Positions 25,895 to 34,104 of a stretch of DNA of 64,000 nucleotides are shown here, in pieces. Source of the DNA: Oscillospiraceae bacterium (GTDB taxonomy: Bacteria; Bacillota; Clostridia; Oscillospirales; Oscillospiraceae); contig JAFUFT010000067.1 of NCBI GenBank assembly GCA_017469795.1, positions 1-64,000 on the forward strand, given 5' to 3'. The translations under genes were made by a program, and so were the position numbers. The notes beneath the pieces are model-generated. The model did not search any database, was not told the origin of the DNA, and saw only the letters and a list, made by a program, of their open reading frames with translations. Each line of letters begins with the position of its first letter. Position 1 is the first letter of the stretch.

Positions 25895-26995
25895 TCAGTC
25901 GCTGAAGTCGCTGTCGAGGATCACATCAAACCGGTAGTCGGGATACTGCGAGGAAACCCGTTCCAGGATGGAGGTCCGGATCCCCTCGGCGTCGTTTCCG
26001 AAGTCCACGATCAGATCGAAGCTGACCCGTTTCTCCTGCTCCTCCACATAGAATCCGTGCAGCTCCAACACCTCCGGATACTCCTGTACCATCGCCTCCA
26101 CGGTCTCCCGGATGGCCTTCGCAGTTTCATCCTCCGTATTGGAGGCATAGATCCCCACCGTCAGGATGATCCCGAATTCCATGTATACCTCTTCCGTGAT
26201 CCGCCGGGTAAGCCGGTGGATCTCCCGGGCAGTCATGGAATCCGGCACCTCGATATGGACTGAACCGATGGTCTTCTCCGGCCCGTAGCGGTGCAGGATC
26301 AGGTCATAGGCGCCCTTTACCTCCGGATAAGACGTGACCTTGTCCTTCAGTTTGACGGAAAGCTCGCTGTCCACCCGGGCGCCGATGATGCTGCCCAGGC
26401 TCTCCAGCAGGATCTCCAGACCCGCTTTCAGGATCACCACGGAGATCACCACGCCGAGATATCCCTCGATGCTCAGGCCCCAGAGGAGGCTCACCCCGGC
26501 TGCCACCAGCGTGGACAGAGAGATGATCGCGTCAAAGGAGGCATCCGTCCCGGAGGCCACCAGGGACTCTGAGCTGAGCTTTTCCCCCTTGGCCTTGACA
26601 TACCGGCCCAGGAAGAATTTGACCAGGACGGCAGCTGCGATGATGACCAGTGATACCGCCGAATAGCTGGCTGCCTCCGGGTGAAAAATCTTGTCCAGTG
26701 ACTCCCGGAAGGAGGTCACGCCGGCCAGCAGCACGATCACCGAGATGGTCACGGAGCTGATATGCTCGATCCGTCCGTAGCCGTAGGGATGCTTTTTGTC
26801 CGGCGCCTTGTTGGCCAGCTTGGTGCCGAGGATCGTGATCACCGAGGACAGGGCGTCACTTAAATTGTTGACCGCGTCCAGGATGACAGCGATGGAACCA
26901 GTGATCAGTCCCACCGCGCTTTTAAACGCCACAAGCACCAGATTGGCCAGGATCCCGATGACGCTGACCCGTACGATCTGTTTACTACGTTCCAT
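25895..26995 (-). CDS. Cation diffusion facilitator family transporter
   Basis: Divalent metal/proton antiporter exporting Zn, Mn, Fe or related ions. The 366-residue protein has six membrane helices in the first 200 residues, with the metal site of TM2 in DAVNNLSDALSS (an N/D variant of H-x-x-x-D) and HPYGYGRIEH after TM2. The cytoplasmic C-terminal dimer domain is extended, and its last segment from about residue 300 looks like a second ferredoxin-like fold. It lies 12 bp after ohrR and may be transcribed with it. Confidence 0.92.
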   Translation of the reverse strand: MERSKQIVRVSVIGILANLVLVAFKSAVGLITGSIAVILDAVNNLSDALSSVITILGTKLANKAPDKKHPYGYGRIEHISSVTISVIVLLAGVTSFRESLDKIFHPEAASYSAVSLVIIAAAVLVKFFLGRYVKAKGEKLSSESLVASGTDASFDAIISLSTLVAAGVSLLWGLSIEGYLGVVISVVILKAGLEILLESLGSIIGARVDSELSVKLKDKVTSYPEVKGAYDLILHRYGPEKTIGSVHIEVPDSMTAREIHRLTRRITEEVYMEFGIILTVGIYASNTEDETAKAIRETVEAMVQEYPEVLELHGFYVEEQEKRVSFDLIVDFGNDAEGIRTSILERVSSQYPDYRFDVILDSDFSD

Positions 26996-27007
26996 AGTCT
27001 TCCTCCT

Positions 27008-27433
27008 CTACTTCATGCCTGCGAGCATCTTGTGGAGCAGCGCATGCAGGGCGCCGGCCTCCTCCACCGTCAGGTGTACGCCGGATCCCACCTGGGCCGG
27101 CACATCCGCCGCCCGTGTCCGCAGATCCCAGCCTTTGGGCGTCACGGTCAGCAGCACGGTGCGCTCGTCGGTCTCGGAACGGCTTCTGACGATATATCCC
27201 TTGGCCTCCAACTTCTTGAGGACCGGCGTCAGTGTTCCGGAATCCAGCCACAGGCACTCGCCCAGTTCCTTCACGCTGACCTGCTCCCGCTCCCAGAGCA
27301 CCATCATGGCAATATACTGGGTATAGGTCAGATCCAGCGGATCCAGAAACGGTTTATATCGGCGAACGATCTCCTTGGCGCAGGCATAGAGCGGAAAACA
27401 GAGCTGGTTTTCCAGTTTTAACTGTTCATACAT
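27008..27433 (-). CDS. ohrR: OhrR-type peroxide-sensing MarR repressor
   Basis: Winged-helix regulator of 141 residues that senses organic hydroperoxides through a single reactive cysteine. It matches Bacillus OhrR closely in MYEQLKLENQLCFPLYA (sensor Cys12), the Tyr pair region TYTQYIAMMVLWE, LDSGTLTPVLKKLEAKG (recognition helix) and SETDERTVL. The ATG at 27433 has GGGAGG seven bases upstream and is preferred over an in-frame ATG at 27448. It sits downstream of the peroxidase gene. A palindrome like known OhrR sites lies in the peroxidase promoter, so autoregulation is likely. Confidence 0.9.
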   Translation of the reverse strand: MYEQLKLENQLCFPLYACAKEIVRRYKPFLDPLDLTYTQYIAMMVLWEREQVSVKELGECLWLDSGTLTPVLKKLEAKGYIVRSRSETDERTVLLTVTPKGWDLRTRAADVPAQVGSGVHLTVEEAGALHALLHKMLAGMK

Positions 27434-27446
27434 GACAAAACCTCCC

Positions 27447-27468
27447 AAAAGCGCACCCGAGGGTGCGC
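27447..27468 (-). terminator. Terminator/attenuator between peroxidase and ohrR
   Basis: Minus-strand GCGCACCC-TCG-GGGTGCGC stem followed by TTTT, directly in front of the ohrR ribosome site. No separate ohrR promoter is apparent, so ohrR probably depends on read-through. Confidence 0.8.
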
Positions 27469-27484
27469 TTTTCTTAGCAAGGAA

Positions 27485-28027
27485 TCAGATGAGGGCCGCC
27501 ACGCATTCAGCGACTTTTTCCATCTTGGCGGTGGGCTCAAACCGGGCCACCACATTGCCCTCCCGGTCCACCACGAACTTGGTGAAGTTCCACTTGATGT
27601 CGGGGTTATTCTTGTAGTCCTTGTCGATCTTTTTGAGCATGGCGCTCATGGCAAGGGCGGCAGGCCCGTGTCCGAATCCTTCAAAGCCCTTCTGGCTCTT
27701 GAGATACTGGAACAGGGGCAGCGCATTCTCCCCGTTCACGTCAGATTTCTTCATCTGGGGGAACTGGGTGTTGTAGTGCAGCGTGCAGAACTCGTGGATC
27801 TCGTCATCGGTCCCGGGCGTCTGGCCGGCAAACTGGTTGCAGGGCACGTCGATGACCTCCAGTCCTTGTTCATGATACTTCTCATACATGGCCTCGATGT
27901 CCTTGTAGTGGGGCGTAAAGCCGCATCCGGTGGCGGTGTTGACGATCAGCAGGACCTTGCCGCGATACTGCTCCATTGAGACCTCGCTGCCGTCCCGGGC
28001 GGTGAGCTTATAATCATAAATTGACAT
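27485..28027 (-). CDS. Glutathione peroxidase family thiol peroxidase
   Basis: Reduces hydrogen or organic peroxides. The 180-residue protein has a cysteine (not selenocysteine) active site in NTATGCGFT at about 31-39, the second motif VPCNQFAGQTPGT with a possible resolving Cys, and WNFTKF with the catalytic Trp and Asn. In Firmicutes these proteins usually take electrons from thioredoxin. The ATG at 28027 is preferred because AAAGGA lies eight bases upstream; the ATG at 28036 abuts the ribosome site. It is controlled by an OhrR-like operator. Confidence 0.93.
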   Translation of the reverse strand: MSIYDYKLTARDGSEVSMEQYRGKVLLIVNTATGCGFTPHYKDIEAMYEKYHEQGLEVIDVPCNQFAGQTPGTDDEIHEFCTLHYNTQFPQMKKSDVNGENALPLFQYLKSQKGFEGFGHGPAALAMSAMLKKIDKDYKNNPDIKWNFTKFVVDREGNVVARFEPTAKMEKVAECVAALI

Positions 28028-28061
28028 ATCTGACATCCTTTCTTTCTTATTTGTTGTTTTG

Positions 28062-28090
28062 ATTGTACACAATTTAATTGTGTTTGTCAA
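28062..28090 (-). promoter_or_regulatory. Promoter of peroxidase-ohrR
   Basis: A perfect TTGACA at 28090-28085, a 17-bp spacer and TACAAT at 28067-28062. Confidence 0.85.
28067..28083. promoter_or_regulatory. OhrR operator
   Basis: A 17-bp perfect palindrome, ACACAATTTAATTGTGT, almost fills the spacer between -35 and -10. Its core (ACAATTTAATTGT) closely resembles the TACAATTAAATTGTA boxes bound by Bacillus OhrR. An OhrR gene lies in the same unit. Confidence 0.82.
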
Positions 28091-28139
28091 GTATTATTTC
28101 TCTCTTTGTGCTCATTTCGTTGCATTTGTCCCCCCTGCC

Positions 28140-28168
28140 TTGACACTTTTCCCGGCAGACTCTATAGT
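28140..28168 (+). promoter_or_regulatory. Promoter of the beta-helix gene
   Basis: A perfect TTGACA, a 17-bp spacer and TATAGT, about 58 bases before the ATG. It is divergent from the peroxidase promoter. Confidence 0.8.
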
Positions 28169-28225
28169 TTAAAGTGAGATATTATGATATCGAAATCCAG
28201 CGAGTTCGCTGAAAGGAGAGATTCC

Positions 28226-29983
28226 ATGAACGAAAAAGTATTCAACGGACAGACCGTCCTGGCCGAGAGCCTCCTGCTGGACAGTCTGACCATCGCCGAC
28301 GGCGCCGCCCTGACCGCGCCCGCAGGCAAATGCCTGACCCTGACGGTGGACGGCGTCACCCGTGAACTGGAACCCGGAACCTATACCGGAAACGTCGCTC
28401 TGACGGTCAGCGACGCCGTGCAGGTGGACTACGAAAACCACGGCAGAGTGGACCATTTTGAGATGGCCAATGCCGTCGTGATCTCCAATGGCAAGTACCT
28501 GCCGGAGAAATCCGTCTCCGCCGCTGTATGCGCCGGCACCGTCTCTGATACCTCCGTGGACGGTCTCACCATCGATTCCCGGTCCGACAACTTCGGCGGT
28601 GTGTATGTGGACGGCGACAGTGTCGTCACCATCAACGACGCCACCATGAACCTTGTCGGCAACGGCGGCAACGATTTCGTCGGCCACGGCGCCGGCATCA
28701 CCGCCGCAGGCAAATCCAAGGTCACAGTCAACCGGGCGAAGATCCACACCGTGGGCTCCATCCGCGTCACCGTAGTGGGCCGGGAAGAGGCCACGCTGGA
28801 GGTCAACGACTCCGAGCTGTTCGTCAAGGACGGCACCAAGCCAAACAATGTGTCCGGCATGACGAAGGTGCCGTGGATGCTGGGCCTCACCGGCCGGGTC
28901 CGGGCCACCAACCTGGTGGACTCCGCCACCGCCACCTATAACCGCTGCCATATCAAGTGCGAGAACTGGGGCTGCATGTCCACCGATGCCACCAAGGTGG
29001 CCCGGCTGTACCTCAACGACTGCACGCTCGAATCCGAGAACTGCGGCTACGGTGCCTACTCCATCGGCGACTGCCTGGATCAGTTCACCCGCTGCACCCT
29101 GAACATGGGCAACTATCCCGTGATCATGTGCATGGAGGGCTGCGCCACCTTCACCGGCTGCACCATAAACTCCGGCAAAGTGGGCATCATGTGCCACGGC
29201 GGCAACGGCCAGGGCGTTCTGACCGTCAACGAGGGCACCGTGTTCAACACCGAACGGGCCGTGTTCCAGGTCAAGGGCCGGGGCGTCACCATGAACATCG
29301 ACAACGCCTCCCTCAACAGCAAGGAGGGCATCATCCTCCAGGCCATGCCCAACGATGATCCCAATATGGCCGGTCCTGGACCCGGCGGTCCCGGAGGCCC
29401 GGGTGGTCCGGGAGGTCCGGGAGGCCCGGGTGGTCCGGGAGGTCCTGGTGGCCCCGGCGGTCCCGGTGGTCCGGGAGGCCCGGGTGGTCCTGGTGGTCCT
29501 GGTGGTCCGGGAGGTCCTGGTGGCCCCGGCGGAGGGATGCCCGCTATGCCGGATATGGGTCCCGCCCACAATGAGGTGGAGGCCAATTTCTCGAACTGCA
29601 CCATTTCCGGTGACTTCCTCAACGCCCAGGCGGAGGACCACGAGATGGTTCTGACCTTCAAAGACTGCACCGTCACCGGCGCCATCTCCACCGGCACCAC
29701 CACCCACGCCAAGGGCGAGCCCAGCGCGGAACAGTGGTGGCTCATCGGCGATGTGGCGAGCACCTTCGCCCCTGTGGCGGAGGACAAGGGAACCACCGCT
29801 TCCTTCGACGCATCTTCCCGCTGGATCGTTCCCAAGACCTGCTACCTCAGCGGCCTGACCCTGGCCGATGGAGCATCTGTGGAGGCGCCCGCCGGCAAAA
29901 CGGTCACTATGACTGTAGACGGCAGGGAAACACCCTTCACCGCCGGTACCTATTCCGGAAAAATCGTCATCACCGTGGCGTAA
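28226..29983 (+). CDS. Cysteine-rich right-handed beta-helix protein with Gly-Gly-Pro repeat insert
   Basis: The function is unknown. The 585-residue protein has beta-helix-like rungs (short strands ending in N/C/G turns) from about residue 60 to 380. Residues about 387-434 are sixteen tandem Gly-Gly-Pro triplets, and the helix then resumes. A segment of about 45 residues occurs at both ends ([15 protein letters not shown] near 25, [15 protein letters not shown] near 550), marking a duplicated capping module. About 16 cysteines occur, eleven of them between about 245 and 335. No signal peptide, anchor or membrane helix is seen. The start at 28226 has AAAGGAGAG before it. A reductase gene follows 59 bp later. 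Confidence 0.75.
   Translation: MNEKVFNGQTVLAESLLLDSLTIADGAALTAPAGKCLTLTVDGVTRELEPGTYTGNVALTVSDAVQVDYENHGRVDHFEMANAVVISNGKYLPEKSVSAAVCAGTVSDTSVDGLTIDSRSDNFGGVYVDGDSVVTINDATMNLVGNGGNDFVGHGAGITAAGKSKVTVNRAKIHTVGSIRVTVVGREEATLEVNDSELFVKDGTKPNNVSGMTKVPWMLGLTGRVRATNLVDSATATYNRCHIKCENWGCMSTDATKVARLYLNDCTLESENCGYGAYSIGDCLDQFTRCTLNMGNYPVIMCMEGCATFTGCTINSGKVGIMCHGGNGQGVLTVNEGTVFNTERAVFQVKGRGVTMNIDNASLNSKEGIILQAMPNDDPNMAGPGPGGPGGPGGPGGPGGPGGPGGPGGPGGPGGPGGPGGPGGPGGPGGPGGPGGGMPAMPDMGPAHNEVEANFSNCTISGDFLNAQAEDHEMVLTFKDCTVTGAISTGTTTHAKGEPSAEQWWLIGDVASTFAPVAEDKGTTASFDASSRWIVPKTCYLSGLTLADGASVEAPAGKTVTMTVDGRETPFTAGTYSGKIVITVA
29384..29527 (+). repeat. Sixteen 9-bp GGN-GGN-CCN repeats coding Gly-Gly-Pro
   Basis: The tandem array stays in frame within the beta-helix gene. 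Third codon positions vary freely (GGT, GGC, GGA; CCC, CCG, CCT) while the protein repeat is perfect. That points to selection on the protein rather than fresh DNA slippage. Confidence 0.95.
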
Positions 29984-29991
29984 CACTGCAA

Positions 29992-30020
29992 GGGGCGCCG
30001 GATTTCGGCGCCCCTTTATT
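29992..30020 (+). terminator. Hairpin between the beta-helix gene and the first reductase
   Basis: A GGGGCGCCG-GATTT-CGGCGCCCC stem then TTTATT. Only 22 bases separate it from the next start codon, leaving no room for a promoter, so it probably acts as a partial terminator. Confidence 0.75.
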
Positions 30021-30042
30021 CTATACGAAAGAAGGTCATTCT

Positions 30043-32031
30043 ATGAGCTATCGCTATGACGCGTTGCTGAGCCCCATCAAGATCGGCGACACCGTCATCA
30101 AAAACCGCACCATGTACCCCAACGCCTCTCCCCACTTTCTGCAGGGACCGGAGACCTACCCGGCCGACAGCTTTACCACCTTCATGGGCGGTCTGGCTCG
30201 GAACGGCGCCGCCATCATTACTCTGGCTGAGTGGTCCAACCCCAACCAGCGCAAGTCCCCTGTGGAGGACGCAAAGCGTATGCAGAACTTCGACTACACT
30301 GATCCCGGCACCTACAACTATTTCACCCAGATGGCGGATGACGTGCATTTTTACGGCTCCAAGCTGCTGGTATGTACGGACCTGAGCTACCCCGACGGTT
30401 ACAGCTTCGACGGCCGCGCCTTCGGCCCTCCGGGCATGATGCGGGGAGAGCCTCCCAAGGCCCTGCCCAAGGAGATGATGCCGGAGGTCATCGAGACCTT
30501 CCTCCGCAAGATCCAGCTCTTCGCGGACTTCGGCTACGACGGCATCGCCATGCGGGTGGAAATGCTCCTCAATCCCAACGGCCGGGACGACGAGTACAAC
30601 GGCCCCATGAAGAACCGGGTCCGGTTCCTTCATGAGACGCTGGAGGCCGTCAAGAAGCGCTTTGGCCGGAACTTCATCGTGGAGCTCTGTGTGGCCGGTG
30701 AGCAGCCCAATGGTTATACCGGCGGCCAGAAAGGCTACACGCTGGAGGACACCATTGAGTTTGCCAAATGCATGGAGGATGTGGCAGATATTCTCCAGCT
30801 CCGGGAGAGCGATATGTGCAAATCCCATCCCACCGGCTTCACCTTCCAGAAGGGTGAGCATGAGACCATCCGCTACTCCATGGCCATCAAGGCCGCTGGC
30901 TGCAAGATCCTCACGGAGCCCGTAGGCGGCTTCCAGGACCCGGAGGAGATCAACGCCTACATCGCCGAGGGCAAGTGCGATATGATCGGCATGGCCCGGG
31001 CCTTTATGGCGGATCCCGAGTATGGAAAAAAGCTCTATGAGGGACGCGGCGAAGACGTGGTTCCCTGCCTGTGGTGCAACAAGTGTCACGGCACCATGTC
31101 CGCGCCCTATATGACCTTCTGCTCTGTCAATCCCATTCAGGGCATCGCCCATAAGGTGGGAAAGATGCTCGACACGGAGACAACTCCCAGAAAGGTTGCC
31201 GTCATCGGCGGAGGCCCCGTGGGCATGAAGGCCGCCATCACCGCCGCGGAACGGGGCCATGACGTGACCCTGTTTGAGAAGACGGACTATCTGGGCGGAC
31301 AGCTGATCCACAGTGAATTCTCCAGCTTCAAATGGCCCATCCGGGACTTCAAGAACTGGCTGGTCCGGCGGATGGATCAGGTGGGCGTGAAGGTCCGCAT
31401 GAACACTGAGGCCACCCCTGCGCTCATTGCGGAGGAGGGCTTTGAAGCGGTACTGGCCGCCACCGGCGCCACCCCCAATGTTCCCAATATTGATGGACTC
31501 AAGGATGCAAACGGTATCCTGAAGCCGGAATACAAGGTCTGCCTGGACGTCTACGGCCACGAGAGCGAGCTGGGGCACCACGTGGTCTGCATCGGCGGCA
31601 GCGAGACCGCCATCGAGACCGCCATGTATCTGGCGGAGCACGGCCACGACGTGACCCTGCTGACCCGGCAGGACGAGCTGGCCAAGGACGCCAGCCACCT
31701 CCATTACATCACCATGGCCTTTGTGAAGATCGGGCCGGACGGCCGGGGCCGCATGGCGCCCGCCTGGGAGAAATATGAGGGCATCCGGGGCATTCTGAAC
31801 GCCACCACCGTAAAGGTGGAGGGAAACACCGTGACCTACGTCCAGGACGGCGAAACGAAAACCGTCTCCGGCGACAGCGTGATCCTCTCCGGCGGCATGA
31901 ATCCCAACGTGGACGAGGCGCTCGCCTTCTCCGGCATCGTACCGAAGTTCTTTGTCATCGGCGACGCCAACCGGGGCGGAAACATCCAGCGAGGCATGCG
32001 GGACGCCTTCTCCAAGGCTTCCCTGATCTGA
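30043..32031 (+). CDS. Old-yellow-enzyme/Fe-S/FAD ene-reductase, divergent (BaiCD/FldZ-like architecture)
   Basis: The 662-residue flavoprotein has an FMN-binding TIM barrel at about 1-335, a four-cysteine Fe-S site (Cys342, 345, 348, 360), and FAD/NAD domains with GGGPVGMKAA near 390 and a second GG-SETAIETA near 525. The fold is that of 2,4-dienoyl-CoA and 2-enoate reductases, which pass electrons from NAD(P)H through FAD and Fe-S to FMN. The usual H-x-x-H at the FMN face is replaced by MRVE (170-173), although RDDEYNGPMKNRVRF after it is conserved. The substrate is unknown. It is likely co-transcribed with the beta-helix gene. Confidence 0.88.
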   Translation: MSYRYDALLSPIKIGDTVIKNRTMYPNASPHFLQGPETYPADSFTTFMGGLARNGAAIITLAEWSNPNQRKSPVEDAKRMQNFDYTDPGTYNYFTQMADDVHFYGSKLLVCTDLSYPDGYSFDGRAFGPPGMMRGEPPKALPKEMMPEVIETFLRKIQLFADFGYDGIAMRVEMLLNPNGRDDEYNGPMKNRVRFLHETLEAVKKRFGRNFIVELCVAGEQPNGYTGGQKGYTLEDTIEFAKCMEDVADILQLRESDMCKSHPTGFTFQKGEHETIRYSMAIKAAGCKILTEPVGGFQDPEEINAYIAEGKCDMIGMARAFMADPEYGKKLYEGRGEDVVPCLWCNKCHGTMSAPYMTFCSVNPIQGIAHKVGKMLDTETTPRKVAVIGGGPVGMKAAITAAERGHDVTLFEKTDYLGGQLIHSEFSSFKWPIRDFKNWLVRRMDQVGVKVRMNTEATPALIAEEGFEAVLAATGATPNVPNIDGLKDANGILKPEYKVCLDVYGHESELGHHVVCIGGSETAIETAMYLAEHGHDVTLLTRQDELAKDASHLHYITMAFVKIGPDGRGRMAPAWEKYEGIRGILNATTVKVEGNTVTYVQDGETKTVSGDSVILSGGMNPNVDEALAFSGIVPKFFVIGDANRGGNIQRGMRDAFSKASLI

Positions 32032-32057
32032 GATACCGATTCCGGAGCGGGCGGGAC

Positions 32058-32086
32058 TTGTTCCCGCCCGCTCTGTGTGGTATCAT
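32058..32086 (+). promoter_or_regulatory. Promoter of the second reductase, embedded in a hairpin
   Basis: TTGTTC, a 17-bp spacer and TATCAT, 29 bases before the ATG. The -35 lies in the loop and arm of a GAGCGGGCGGGA/TTCCCGCCCGCTC inverted repeat at 32046-32072. Confidence 0.55.
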
Positions 32087-32115
32087 ATCCCCGAGAAACA
32101 CCCAGGAGGCACATT

Positions 32116-34059
32116 ATGGAACTCAAATACCCCCATCTCTTCTCCCCCATCACCATCGGCGGCGTGACCTTTAAAAACCGGATCTGGTCTGCCCCGGCCG
32201 GCACCCATCTGCTGGCGGGACTGGAGGAGTATCCGAACGAGGCTGTCGTCGCCTACTATGCAAACAAGGCAAAGGGCGGCTCTGCAAACATCACCTTCTC
32301 TGCCCAGAATATGGACATCCACCGGCCCCAGGACGACGTCCACGCCCACGAGAACATCTTCCCTCAGAAAAATCACAGGATGTGGCGGCAGCTGACCGAC
32401 GCGGTCCACTATTACGGAGCGAAAATCTCCCTGGAGCTGCTGGCCTTTGAATACCACGGGACGGACGAAAACGGCAATTTGGTGTCCTATACCGTCAACG
32501 GCCACGGAAAGCGCTATCCAAAGCTGACCCGTCCCGTCATGGAGGAGATAGCCGGGACCTATGCCGACGCGGCGGAGGCAGCCCTGGACTGCGGCTTCGA
32601 CATGATCCTGATCCATGGCGGTCACGGTCTGGTCCTCTCCCAGATGCTCTCCCCGAAGTTCAACACCCGGCGGGACGAGTTCGGCGGCTCTCTGGAAAAC
32701 CGCGCCAGATTCCCCATGATGATCCTGGACGCCATCCGGGCACGGGTAGGCCGGAAACTGCTGATCGAGTACCGCATCTCCGGCAGCGAACTCACTGAGG
32801 GCGGCTTCACCCCGGAGGACTGCGTAGCATACCTGAAGCTGATCCAGGACAAGATCGACATTGCCCACATCTCCTGCGGCAGCTTCTACAGTGAGACTGA
32901 ACACATCATGCATCCCACCGGATTCCTGCCCGCAGGGTGCAACGCGTATCTCGCTCGGGCAGTGAAGGAGAGCGGTGAGATCCATATTCCCGTGCTGACC
33001 CTGGGTGCCTTCCAGCACCCGGACCTCATGGAGCAGACCATCGCCACCGGCGGCGCGGATCTTGTGGCCATGGCCAGAGGCACCATCGCAGACGCCTTCG
33101 TGCCGGACAAGGCCCTTCACGGAAAGGCTGACGAGATCATCCCCTGCATCCGCTGCTTCCACTGCCTGGACTATGGCAGGAACACTGCCTTTGCCTGCTC
33201 GGTCAACCCTACCGTGGGCCGGGAATACCGGCTGAAGCTTCTGGAGGAGCCGCCCAAAACGGCAAAAAAGGTCGCCGTCATCGGCGGCGGCCCGGCGGGC
33301 ATGCAGGCTGCCATCGAAGCGGCGAAGCGGGGCCATCAGGTGACACTGTTTGAGAAGCAGGACCATCTTGGCGGCAAGCTGGTGTTCTCCCGTCAGACGG
33401 AGTTTAAAGCCGACCTGCGGAAATTCCTGGACTATCAGATCCACATGGTGGAAAAGCTGGGGGTCCACGTGCGTCTGGGTACGGAGGCAACGCCGGAGCT
33501 GGTGGCGGCAATGGAACCGGATGCGGTTCTGGCTGCGGTGGGCGCTGATCCGGTGATTCCTCCTATCCCCGGCGTGGACGGATCCAACGTCATCACCGCG
33601 GAGCAGTGCTATGAGCTGGGTCTCCGGGGCGAACTGCCCGGCAGCCGCATCGCTGTGATTGGCGGCGGACTGGTGGGCTGCGAGACAGCGCTTTATCTGA
33701 GCATGAACCTCGGAAAACAGGTGACACTGGTGGAGATGACCCGCGCCGTGGCCCAGGAGGACTACGCCATTCCCCGGCAGGCGCTGGTGGAGCATCTTCA
33801 GGAGTATGTAACCTGCTACTGCGGCGTCCGATGCACGGCCATCACCGGGGAAGGAATTGAAGTCGCCGATTCCTACGGGAATCAGGCGCTGCTGGAGGCG
33901 GATACGGTGGTTCTGGCGGCAGGCATGCAGGCCAGAAGTCAGGATGCGGAACGGTTCCGGGGCCTGAGCCTGTTCTTTGAGTCCATCGGAGACTGTGTTG
34001 TCGCGAAGAACGTCCGGGGCGCCACTCGGAGCGCATACGACGCCGCGTCAAGGATCTGA
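32116..34059 (+). CDS. Old-yellow-enzyme/Fe-S/FAD ene-reductase, canonical
   Basis: Like its neighbour, this 647-residue protein has an FMN barrel (1-340), an Fe-S site (Cys344, 347, 350, 361), then FAD (GGGPAGMQAA near 395) and NAD (GGGLVGCETA near 515) domains. Here the barrel keeps the normal HGGH (His167, His170) and RRDEFGGSLENRARF. The family includes 2,4-dienoyl-CoA reductase, bile-acid BaiCD/BaiH, cinnamate reductase FldZ and lignan or flavonoid reductases. The natural acceptor cannot be named. AGGAGG precedes the ATG at 32116. Confidence 0.9.
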   Translation: MELKYPHLFSPITIGGVTFKNRIWSAPAGTHLLAGLEEYPNEAVVAYYANKAKGGSANITFSAQNMDIHRPQDDVHAHENIFPQKNHRMWRQLTDAVHYYGAKISLELLAFEYHGTDENGNLVSYTVNGHGKRYPKLTRPVMEEIAGTYADAAEAALDCGFDMILIHGGHGLVLSQMLSPKFNTRRDEFGGSLENRARFPMMILDAIRARVGRKLLIEYRISGSELTEGGFTPEDCVAYLKLIQDKIDIAHISCGSFYSETEHIMHPTGFLPAGCNAYLARAVKESGEIHIPVLTLGAFQHPDLMEQTIATGGADLVAMARGTIADAFVPDKALHGKADEIIPCIRCFHCLDYGRNTAFACSVNPTVGREYRLKLLEEPPKTAKKVAVIGGGPAGMQAAIEAAKRGHQVTLFEKQDHLGGKLVFSRQTEFKADLRKFLDYQIHMVEKLGVHVRLGTEATPELVAAMEPDAVLAAVGADPVIPPIPGVDGSNVITAEQCYELGLRGELPGSRIAVIGGGLVGCETALYLSMNLGKQVTLVEMTRAVAQEDYAIPRQALVEHLQEYVTCYCGVRCTAITGEGIEVADSYGNQALLEADTVVLAAGMQARSQDAERFRGLSLFFESIGDCVVAKNVRGATRSAYDAASRI

Positions 34060-34060
34060 C

Positions 34061-34104
34061 AAAAGCAGCACCCCCCTGCGGGAAACCGCAGGGGGGTGCA
34101 TTTT
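34061..34104. terminator. Terminator between the reductase and proA
   Basis: A 14-bp stem (GCACCCCCCTGCGG/CCGCAGGGGGGTGC) with a GAAA tetraloop, ATTTT on the plus side and AAAA upstream. It serves convergent genes. Confidence 0.9.

Noticed and set aside
29384-29527. Tandem repeat considered as CRISPR or minisatellite
   Set aside because: Units are nine bases with no spacers and stay in codon phase, so it is a coding repeat.
28169-29986. Long open frame on the minus strand across the whole beta-helix gene, with Pro/Gly-rich repeats
   Set aside because: It mirrors the plus-strand gene in a GC-rich region. It has no ribosome site or domain, and the plus strand has the promoter, ribosome site and a sensible fold.
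30016-31704. Long minus-strand frame over the first reductase
   Set aside because: Antisense shadow of a clear flavoprotein gene. No start signals and no similarity recognised.
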